From Sphagnum magellanicum (Eukaryota > Streptophyta > Sphagnopsida > Sphagnales > Sphagnaceae): a stretch of DNA of 64,000 nucleotides. The stretch lies in contig CM038907.1 in the NCBI GenBank assembly GCA_021904315.1, positions 23,443,223 through 23,507,222 on the forward strand, given 5' to 3'. How positions within the stretch are numbered: position 1 is the stretch's first letter; each line of letters begins with the position of its first letter. This document shows, piece after piece, positions 24,340 to 34,232 of the stretch. A program made the translations under genes and the position numbers. The notes beneath the pieces are model-generated. The model had not been told where the DNA came from. It did no database searches and was given only the letters and a program-made list of their open reading frames with translations.

Positions 24340-26280
24340 TTGTCACTTTTGCAAACCTCTTCACCATGGGTACCAAAAAAGATTTGTTTCAATTATGTGC
24401 GACAAAACAATGACATCAATACCGAACAACACTAATGGTTCATGCATATGAGTTACAAGTTACAATATGAAAATGCTTCACATAGAAATAGAATGATTAT
24501 CTTGATTTTGAAGATGATGTTGTCATCTCATTATTGAATTACTCATTGTATTATAGCAAATGCACACCATGTGAAAACTTTTCTTAAGCACGACAAGTAT
24601 GAAAAATCAACGAGTGTTGGTTCCCTATTGACTTTGAACATACTAGCCTAGTCCTCGTAAGATATCAGATTTTTTATTTTTTGTTTTCATATCAGTATGG
24701 TACTTGTATTAAATATTTTTAAAAACTTTCATGCAAGCATGATCCTGCACACTTGTATTGGGTCGGAGACTGATTTTTGGTTGGTATGAAGTTGGTATGT
24801 ACCTGATATTGAGATTAGCGTAGCATTGATAAAAGGTTGGGATTACCTCATGTCCCTACTGGGGTGATATAGGTATAAGTCTGGTATGATGCAACACCAT
24901 GTGGGGAGGGAGGAGCCCTAAGGATTAGGAGATAGGACAAACTATTCATGAATCAAACTGGGTAGAAACTAGAAACAATACGAACCGGAGAAGGTATTAC
25001 TAGCTAGTTAATGACCACCTTAAACTAGAACCCACAAAGGTATTTCACCCTTTTGATTGAGGGTTCTCCTTGACTATATTTTGCTTAATAAATGTTTAAT
25101 ATTATATCTATTTAGACCCTGATTTTGTGTTAGGAATAAGATATGACGAACTAAAGCAAGTCAAATGGGTTTCTAGTTTTTACCATGGTACAAGCGTTGG
25201 TGCTAGTCACCCAATCCCCTAGCTAACCAAGAATTCATCTATTGAAGCACTAACAATATAAGTGTTTTCCATCTAAAGCTTGTTTGTTTTGTCAAGTTGA
25301 GGTCTCCCAAACCACAATGCCCCTTGTTGTGCTCTTGGTATGATTGGAAAGCCCGTGACAAGTAGGGGCAAATTGAGGTGGTTTCTTAATGCTTACATGT
25401 ATGATTGGCAAACAATTTTTAGTTTTGGCATATTTTTTCATTGAAAATTGAATAAAATGAAACTTAAATCTTATAAGGAAATTGAGACATGCTATGGATA
25501 ATGTTGGAAATCCCTGAACCAAATAGGGTTGGTGCACACGATTTCATAAATTTTAGACCTAAGGTGCGAAAGATATTGAATTTTGAGAAATTTTCTTATT
25601 AAAAATTGAGTAAATTTCAAAAATCAAGATTGTAATGCAACTTGAATTTCAGACTTAGGTTAAAGATGCGTGCATCCCTTTCAATTCAATATTATGATGT
25701 ATGCTCAGCTGCACAGTCAAACATGAGCCACCAGAGGTGAAGAACAAAAAATAGACATTATAATAGCTAGAGAAGAAAAACAAAAGCTTGAACATCAAAA
25801 ATCAAATCTTATAATAGTGAAAGCAAAAACAAAAAGCCAAGATTTGGGGGTGAATGTAGAAGGATAGATTAAAAAAATTACAATAGGTGAGCTTTACAAT
25901 GAAAAGTTCAATAAGTTTTTATATTACTATTGGGTGCAAAGATATGTAATTCCTAGCTATAATACAAGTAGTCACAAGAAAGGTAGATTTGTTCAACCTC
26001 CAAGAAATCATAATTTGGTTTATACACCTATAGCTTGCACATAAACAATAAACCAAAATTTAGTTTAGAGCGACTTTGAACAATTTTATGCACTTATTAT
26101 TTCTTCCCAAGAATTACTTGCATATGCATTTCACACATATCCTAACCTTGCATATTTTCTTGAAAGTTGGAACAAACAAAGAAATTCAAATATGTACCTC
26201 TTATAAGGCTATAATGCACATCTCCAACTTGTTCGAAGTTGGGGCTAGGGCAATTTAAATCATGATGTTAAATGTGCTTC
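24340..26280. other. Intergenic, no gene seen
   Basis: No coding stretch, terminal repeat or tandem structure recognised. Confidence 0.4.
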
Positions 26281-26284
26281 AAAG

Positions 26285-28350
26285 GAGGCGAAATTGACAA
26301 TAACAACAACCAACACAAGACAAAGAGAATGTCCCACCATCTTCTACATAAAAGCCAACAAAGAAACAAAAAAGACTTAATTGATGCAACATTGTTGGCA
26401 AGATTAGAAGTAAATGGATTAGCGAAGCACTAGAGGAGGCCATGGATGCAATTGAAGGTGGGATAACTTCATTGAGGAAGGCAAGTAAGCATTGGAACAT
26501 ACCTCTTATTTCATTATCTTATCATTTGTATGGTAAAACAACATCTAGAAAACTTGGGCTAATAGGTGTGCTAACATAGGAAGAATATCAAGCTATGCTT
26601 GTTTGGGTTTTGGTAATGCAAGAAATTGGACTATCAATTAGTTTGTAATAGCTAAAGCTAAAAGTGGTAGAATTAACTCAAGCTAGGCCAACACCTTTAT
26701 GGGGAAGAATGTTAAGGATTCCTCGTGGAATTGGTTCAAGCGGAGACATCTTGAGCATAACATTCATCAAGGTGATGGCTTGGACATCAATCGAACACAA
26801 GGATTAACAGCCCAATCTTGCCCCCATCTTGCCACAACTTTTACCACAACTTAAAATCCTTATACAACAAACATAACTATGTTGCATATCACATCTGGAA
26901 TTTTGATGAAATAAACATCTAAATAGGAAGACAATCAGAAGCAAAGGTCTTGGCCAAACGAGGTTCACACCAAATGTATACCACCATACCTAAGTCCAAG
27001 GAATGGCTAAATGTTAATTATGTTGTCAATGTAATTGGAACATCATTGCCAAGGTTTTACATCTTCAAAAGAGAAAGGATACGTGATGATTACATACAAC
27101 TTTGCAAACTAGGTACTTGTATGGCCATGCAATCAAAGGCATGGATGACAACCTTCCTTTTCAAGGAATTTTTGTCTTTTTTCAAAAGTTCAATATTAAG
27201 TGGAATATCCATAAGTAATAAAAATTTGTTAATCTTACATGGACATGGATCCCATGTCACCTTAAAAATAATTGAACAAGCAAGTGAATTCGGGCTAAAT
27301 ATGGTGACTTTACCTTCACATACATTTCATGCGCTTCAACCTTTGGATGTGGCTTGCTTAAAATCTTTCAAGATTACTTTTAGAAAAGAAAGTAACACAA
27401 CAATGGTCACAAGGAATTACATTGAACCAAATAAAATAACATTAATGAGGTGGGTAAACAAAACCCTAGACTAAACATTCACAAGAAAAAAAATCATATC
27501 AGGGTTCAAAACTACAAGGAATTGGCCACTTAACCTTAAATCTACAAATCATAAAGCAAGCCCTAATAGCTTGTACACATTACAAAATCAGACCAAAGAA
27601 TAATAACATGATGGCTACCATTCAAATGAAAATGAGGATGGTGAAATGCAATGGGTAGAAAATGTTGTTATAGAAAAGTTAATCAACATAGCAATACAAT
27701 AAAATCTACAACTCACGAAAAAATAATTAATGATCTAACTCAAGATTAGCCTAGGTATTATGTAAATATGCTTAGGCCTTTAATAATCATTAACCATGAA
27801 TTTGTAATAACATCAGAAACCTTAGTTAAAGATTTGGTGTAAGGTTCACTAGATGTGGAAATAGTAGTTAAAAACCCATAGTGTTCAACTCAAGAAACAT
27901 TAGCAAGGAGGGAGTTTGTTATCATGATTGTTGTAACTACTACAAAAAGGACCCATGGACAAAAACCTTTAGTGGATTATTCACAAAGCCATGTTGTGAC
28001 TTCAGAATTATATTTGAAAGTTATGCGATAAAAAATAATGAATAACAAGGTAATAGATTAGACAAGAAAAAATTGAAAGAAAGAGAGGCAATAAAAGCAA
28101 GTTTGAAAAGTTCTTACAGTAGCAACCATAGCTGCAAGAACAACTAAAAGGGAACTTAGAAAACAACATTATGCAAGTTTCATCTTAGTTTGGTCATTCT
28201 TAGCAATTAGAGAAGTAGGGGATAATTTCACCACAACTTCAAGGAAGGCATGAGAGTTCACCTTGCTGAATAAAAGGGTGTCAATTTAAGTGAAACAACA
28301 AATGCCCAAAAATAGGCATGTAGTGGGCTAGGGCTTGAATGTGGCAAAAA
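26285..28350 (+). pseudogene. Decayed pogo/Tc1-type transposase (DDE_1 with HTH domains)
   Basis: In order: a Psq-like HTH (26,415 onward, EEAMDAIEGGITSLRKASKH), a CENP-B-type HTH remnant (WFKRRHLEHN, about 26,735), the first catalytic Asp in FDEIN (codon 26,905-26,907), then the open piece 26,950-27,474. That piece carries SKEWLNVNYVV, PRFYIFK, LLILHGHGSHVT and LPSHTFHALQPLDVACL, which is the DDE_1 superfamily core. The second catalytic Asp, expected in LLLDGHGSH, is His (CAT, 27,238-27,240). A stop TAA at 26,920-26,922 and several others break the frame. A charged tail continues in fragments to about 28.35 kb. In living members this is a single-protein DNA transposase. No terminal inverted repeats found. 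Confidence 0.75.
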
Positions 28351-28562
28351 AAGGCCATTGTAGCATCCCTGCAACACACTCAGATAAATAATTGAAATTA
28401 AAAAGAGCGGGGAGGGGAGTGAGGTTTGTTGTTCAATGAAATAAACAATGATGACATTAAAAAAAAGGGGGTTGGGAGAGAAAAAAAGAATAATAATAGT
28501 GAAGGTTTGATTCTTCACAACGTTATGAAAGCCAAATCATTAAAAACACCAAAGTTGTAGCT

Positions 28563-29000
28563 CAAAATCGAAGTTCAAGAAGAGTAATAGGCGATTAGGT
28601 TCCAAGCTCAAGAAGTGCGACAATTGATCAGGTCCCAAGTCGAAGAAAACCAATAATTAATCAAGTTCCAAGCTCAAGAAGAACAATAGCTGATCAAGTT
28701 TTAAAAAAAGAAGTAATTAAGGTTCCAATAGCACTAGGAACAATAGTTAAGGTTCCAAGCTCAAGAGGAACAATTGTTAATGTTCGAAGTTTAAGAGGAA
28801 CAACATCCATTCAAGCTCAAAGCTTAAGGGGAGTAGTAATTGATCAACTTCAAAGCTCAAGAAGAGTAACAACTAATCAACATCCAAGTTCAAGAGGAAT
28901 AGTAGCTAAGATTTGAAGTTCAAGAAGAGCAACAATTGTTCAAGTTCAAAGCTCAAGAGGATTGACAACTAATCAACTTCAAAGTTCAAGAGGACAATGA
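28563..29000 (+). repeat. 33-bp minisatellite keeping an 11-residue reading frame
   Basis: About 13 tandem units resemble 'gttccaagctcaagaagaac' plus 'aatagctgatcaa'. Read in one frame they give an 11-residue repeat of consensus (V/L)(P/Q)SSR(R/G)x(T/I)(I/T)(D/N)Q. Only two stops interrupt about 145 codons (TAG 28,596-28,598 and TGA 28,914-28,916) before a third TGA at 28,998-29,000. Two units are shortened to 8 or 10 residues but stay in frame. Retention of phase suggests it was once coding, perhaps the tail of a transposon or host protein. No start codon or family is evident. Confidence 0.65.
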
Positions 29001-29894
29001 AGTTCAAACAAACAACACCACAAAAAGTAAGCAAAAAAATACCTTTAGAGCACTAGGAGATAACTATGAAAAACACATGTGGGAAGATAAGGAGAGGACC
29101 ATGAAGAAGACACACACCTTTCCAGGCCATTCCAACACTTGCACCCCACAAACAACCTATAGTTACTAAGCATCTAGGAGAGAAGTTGGGAAGTTGCAAC
29201 TGCTTATACATTAGGAAAATATCTTGAACACACTATGAACATCGTGATAGAACTATCACAAAAATCTACACAACGAACAAAACTCTAGACAATAATGAGA
29301 GGGCCACAAGCAAAGGGGATTCATAATGAATGGGGGTAGAAGAAAGGGAATGGGTGTTGGGGTGGTGGGTTTTGGAGCAGTGCCATGGTGGAGGGGGTTT
29401 ATAAATTAGGGTTTAGCTACACATTAGGGCATCGATCACCAAACATGTTTTTGCTCATCTTTGAGTTTTAATCTTGACCATTGAATAAACATGTTCGTTA
29501 TTTTCAATGGAGGATGTACATTTTGGTAGGAGATTGTTTGGTAATATCCTGGATGTTGGACATGTGTAAGGTATGATGTGTTTGTTAAGACATGTTAGAT
29601 TGCTTTAAGATCAGGGCAAAAATTGCTTGGTCGAAGCTTATTTTTTAGGCAGTGAGGCTGATACCTTTGGGAAGCCATAACTTTTGCGTCCCTTGTCCAA
29701 ATCTTCAGACAGCAAAGGCAACCAATGCTGTAAGAGATCACAAACTTCCTCTGACTTTTTAAGTGTACTTTGACTGGTCTGTTTACCCTAACCCTAGTTT
29801 GGAAGTGTGGAAACCAAACCCTTGTTCTGCATGTTACTTTGAAAGATGTTACCACACTAATTAAATTTAAATGAGGCCTCAAATTAAATCAATG
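29001..29894. other. Intergenic, no gene seen
   Basis: Part 29,595-29,882 has an open minus frame of 95 codons with ordinary composition, but I recognise no domain. Confidence 0.35.
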
Positions 29895-30120
29895 ATTTCT
29901 TTTACTGGTGAATTTTTGCCAAAATTTGGCCTAAAAAGTATGATTTCAATCTATAAAAAACTCTAGCAAATTTATTATAAGTGCCAGTCAATAGCCAATA
30001 ATATAGAAGGATCCTTTTTTAGTATCAAACTTCCATATCTGGTGGTACAGCCAAATTTGGCTATTTTTTCTGGATGATCACCACTTTGGCTACATTCTAA
30101 GATATTAAAAAAAACAGAAA
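29895..30120. repeat. Dispersed repeat C, copy 2
   Basis: It has the same block order as 3655-3965: 'ggtgaatttttgccaaaattt', 'agccaaatttggctattttttctggatgatcaccactttggctacat'. Confidence 0.5.
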
Positions 30121-30548
30121 ACCACGAGGCTGAATTTTAGAAAAGCTCATGTCAGGAGTCCCAAGTCGCAACCCTATAAATAATTACAGGAGTGAAAATG
30201 TTGATCCAAGGGGACAATTTATAATCTCCACTCCCAAAGACAAGCCCAAGACAAGCACTAGCTACTTCCCCCAAAAAGTGCCCATAGAGCACTAGGGCAA
30301 TTCATGTTCTAGTAAGGTACTAGGAGCTAATTTTCTTGTCATACTTGGAATTTGTAACAAAGTGCAAGATGGTGTGTGCTAGAGATATGTATGATTTAGG
30401 CACACACTTGGATGATTTCCTTTGGAGTGTTAGAAACTTCTTCAAACCATGAAAATGTGCATGGCCAACGTTGGAACTCATATGTAAGTGTGGATTTAAG
30501 TATGTTTTATTGTGGGTGATTTCAATAACTTAAGTGAGTCATTGAGAC

Positions 30549-30607
30549 ACTAGGACTTGGGCCCTAATGTGTGTACTTTGGTATTACATTAGGGCCCAAG
30601 TCCTAGT
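30549..30607. repeat. Perfect 22-bp inverted repeat
   Basis: actaggacttgggccctaat+gt (30,549-30,570) is the exact reverse complement of the sequence at 30,586-30,607, with a 15-nt spacer. No gene adjoins it. Confidence 0.85.
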
Positions 30608-31276
30608 TTAAGAAAATTTCTAGTGTATTCGGAGGGCACATTACCAAGCAGAATTTTTCTTCACCAAACGAAGGGCATTTTGTTTTTGGAAATACTCTAC
30701 TACCTCTTTTTTTAATCTTATTTTCTCACCGAGTATCATGATACTCATGAGAATTAAAAAAAAGAAAATTCAGTCAATGTTTTATGTCGGGTAACAACCA
30801 TAATGTTTAGGCATTTATGTGTCCCCCACACCCACCATAGATCCCGTAGACCTCTTTTGCAAATGGTTCATTGAGTTCTTTTGTCGATGGATCATTCACT
30901 CGGTTGCCAGTTGCATTCACTTGTTTGGCCAAAAGTTTAAGTTAAATTCAGGTTGGGGGGGGGATACAAGGCTTTATCATTTTCAATGAAGTTATATGGG
31001 ATAATTTCATGGATCCCATAAAACCCCTTACGATCCTAGGATAGTGGACAATTTTGCCTATGGTGTTATTTGAAAAAAACACTTTTATCTTTACATTGGG
31101 AAAGGAAATTTTTTTTAAAAAATTATTTATTTATTTATTTATTATTTTTCCGGGAGTAACACCCAACATGGTCAATGAGTGACACTCCGGATCCACCCTC
31201 ATCCTACTCACCTCACATGACATAATAACTTCCTCAAGAATGTGCCTTTCCCCATACGTAATGGCTTTCATCATTT

Positions 31277-31341
31277 GCAGCACAATGGGCAAGTAGATTT
31301 GCACAATGAGCAAATGGATTTACGTAATGGGCATGTGGATT
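31277..31341. repeat. Three tandem 21-bp units
   Basis: 'gcacaatgggcaagtagattt', 'gcacaatgagcaaatggattt' and 'acgtaatgggcatgtggattt' follow one another directly. Non-coding. Confidence 0.65.
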
Positions 31342-31894
31342 TTGAACCATGGTTAGGTCATGTAGACGCAAGAACGCCCTGTCCGTTGTAAGTTGTAAGG
31401 GGGACTCAAGTGAGCCAGAAAAGGCCACATGAAAACGCCATTACTTACGTGTTTTTGTATATAAATAGGCTGGGCAAGGGCTTGTGAGTAAAAATGCAAG
31501 CGAACATAGGCACTACTGACGTATGTATCGTCAGTGCAATTAATTTCTTGATTGAAAAGGGCACATTAATTTTCTTTAGTCATTTGTTTCCCAAAAAAAA
31601 GAAAACAGGGGGGCACATTATTCACACCTGGAACAAACAGTTATAGAATTAATGAAGTAGGGCCCCAATGTTTTTATTTCTTGGTTTTTTCTGGCGAAAT
31701 TTCACCATTTTTCAACAAAGAAATTGGGGTTTTTTTTTTTTTTTTTGCAAGTGTAAATTCGACCAATTTTGCTATTTTTTGGGGTTTAATTTCGCCAAAT
31801 TTTCGATACAAAAAAAACTTATTAAAAAAAATACTGGGACTCCCACCAAATTAAGGAAGTTAATAGGTAGCTACTTTTATTAGGGTACAATACT

Positions 31895-31945
31895 ATTAGT
31901 GTAATACGTACATAATAATATACGTACATAACGAGTTCCAACCCA
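31895..31945 (+). promoter_or_regulatory. Candidate core promoter with paired TACGTA boxes
   Basis: Two identical TACGTA palindromes (31,905-31,910 and 31,921-31,926) flank an ATAATAATA TATA-like stretch. TACGTA is the ACGT-type A-box bound by plant bZIP factors. Immediately downstream the DNA becomes rich in unmutated CpG (about 31,940-32,480), unlike the rest of the window, as expected at an active promoter. Transcription would start near 31,930-31,960. Inferred from position and motif only. Confidence 0.4.
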
Positions 31946-32156
31946 TGCAGTCTCGCTCTGTACAGAGTGTCGCATACGCTCTCGCCAAAACTCCGTTGCT
32001 TGTCCATCGCGCTTGCGCATTCCTTGCCTGCAAATCTCGAGTGCGTGCATTTGCTCGCGGATTCTCTGAAAGCTGCTCCGACTCGCTGATGCTCTCTCCT
32101 GTTGTTTTCTTCTTCTTCTTGTGCGTGTTGATGCAGCTCACGATGTGCAGGTCAGG

Positions 32157-32197
<41 letters not shown>

Positions 32198-34232
32198 CTT
32201 TGCTCTATGGTTTGATCTGTGGAAGTTGTACATGTTGTCGCACTTGTTCCTTTGTGACGGGGATTCATTGCGATTCATTCCGAAGAGGAAGAGATCGCGT
32301 TTTTTTCTTCCTTTCTTTCAAAAATTGGTTAGTGAAGCTTCGGGCGGATTTTGGTCTTTCCGTTGCCGGGAGTATTTTCTTTGTGAAGTCAGTAGTCACG
32401 GGAGCAAAGACCGTGACAAATGTAGTGTAGTTCGAGAATCGGTCTCTTGCTTGCTTCGTTGTCGCTATGGAAGAGGAAGAAGAAGAACAACAAGTGGAAC
32501 GTGGCCTGCATTGACGCTTTCATTGAAGTGATTCGTGAAGAGTTGTGGATTAAGGATTTGGAATGTAAGAAGATTTTGCCTCTCGTTGCTGGTGCCACCA
32601 CGTTCTCACGTCGCCAGATGTAACGCCGCGTGTGTAAGAGATTGCTTCTCACCATGCGGATTGATACATCATGCTCGTAATAGATAGCCTGCAATCCTGT
32701 TCTTGTCTTGCGTTTTCAATAGACTGCTGCTTGTGCAACTTTTGACCCTGTTTCTTTCTCATGTCATCATTCTATTGGCATAAACATGTGGATCCTGAAT
32801 AATGGAAATGGAAATGGAGTTTGTTCGTAAGCTTCTGTGATCTTGTCTCGTTTGCCTCATTATCTAATGTGATCCAAACGAGTGTTGCTGCACACTGAAT
32901 GCCAATTTGCTGACCGGGTACTAGTACCACATGTGAGGCCTCTCCAAAGAGTCTCTTGTCATGATTGTATCTGTTGTGGAGTATCTTCATTTCCTTCGTT
33001 GTTGTAGCGCATCATTGCTTTCTGTGGTGAGACAGCAGCAATGGAGGAAGCTTGGGTTTTTTCCAATGTCCAAACCTTTTTCAAGATTAGGTTCCTCTCT
33101 TTTACAAAATGTATAGCAAATGAACTGATCTGGTTTTTCTCTCTTGTATTGTGCCACCGCATTGGTAGCATAGTTGTCTCCAGGTGGCATTTATGAAGGT
33201 CTATGGGGATTGTTCTTCCCTGAATAACCTTCTGAGAATTGCTGCAGAGGGATGTTTCTTTTGAAGTCTCTAGACTTCATAGGAAATCCGCAAATAAAAC
33301 TACTTGGGTGTTGATCAGAAGTGGAGATCTGACCCTTATTGTCATTGCATCATGGTTGCATGTGTTGCAGAGACCAGCACTGGACATGATAAGGAGAGAA
33401 GAGCATATCCTGGATTAAACCGTCGTGTGCAGGTGGTGTTTTCAACTATATCACTCTGCAAGGACACAAACAAATGCTGTGAGTCTCTCAACTCTCCTAG
33501 TTTGTTTCTGTCCAGATGCTCAATACTACTATTTACAGCAACTGCTTGTTTTTTCTACATGTGGTTTTCATGTATGCTTGAATTGACCATGGTCAATTCC
33601 TCTTGTGTTTGTTTTGGTTTGGTCAGAACTGACAATTAAAGGTGCTTACACCCAAAGTTATTGTAGACTTTTCTCTGCAATCTCAGACATATGCTTGAAT
33701 TTGTAGCCACCAGACCATCAGATTGCTGTATTGTTCGTATGCTGCAATATCCTCATTGGTTGTTAATATGGGTAAATTCCTTGAATGAGCACTTCCATAG
33801 TTCAGCTGCGATGCTGGTAGAAGTATCTTGAGATCCACTACATGGAGTAAGTCATGTAGTATCCTTTTGGAGATTTGCAGTTAGTCTTTTCCTCCCCTTG
33901 CAAGTTACAATGTGTGGATATCTCCTTTCTCATTTGTGGTTCTTTGTGCAGGTTATGAATGTCTGGATGCATTACTGCACAAAAGAAGATAGTCCAAACA
34001 ACTTGCAGAAATGAGACTTAGCTCTTCAAGCTGTCTGCAATTGACATTCGCATTATAGCACTGAAGGATGAGAGGCAGACAATGAAGCGCACACACTCGC
34101 AAAAAGGAGCATATCTGTCAAAGCTTGGGCTCTAAAGTTATAGGGGAGGAAGTCAGCAGAGCAGGGAAGTATCCAAAGTTCTGGTCCAGTGTGGGTGTGG
34201 GTGTGAGGTTCCAATCAAATCTTGACACTGAA
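31945..34232 (+). other. 5' leader of the DUF688-like gene, with introns
   Basis: CpG-containing DNA with a CT microsatellite at 32,159-32,195, common in plant 5' UTRs, followed by intron-like T-rich sequence. A good acceptor (ttctttgtgcag, ending 33,951) starts the last leader exon. That exon carries four short uORFs: 33,955-34,014, 34,011-34,058, 34,068-34,085 and 34,082-34,135. The first pair and the last pair each overlap by four bases (ATGA). Open frames such as 31,945-32,430 and 32,121-32,531 lie in this leader and include Leu/Ser runs from the CT repeat; I do not treat them as the product. Exact upstream exon borders cannot be fixed by eye. Confidence 0.45.

Noticed and set aside
31945-32531. 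161- and 136-codon frames in the gene leader
   Set aside because: Driven by the CT microsatellite (Ser/Leu runs) and different phases; better explained as 5' UTR.
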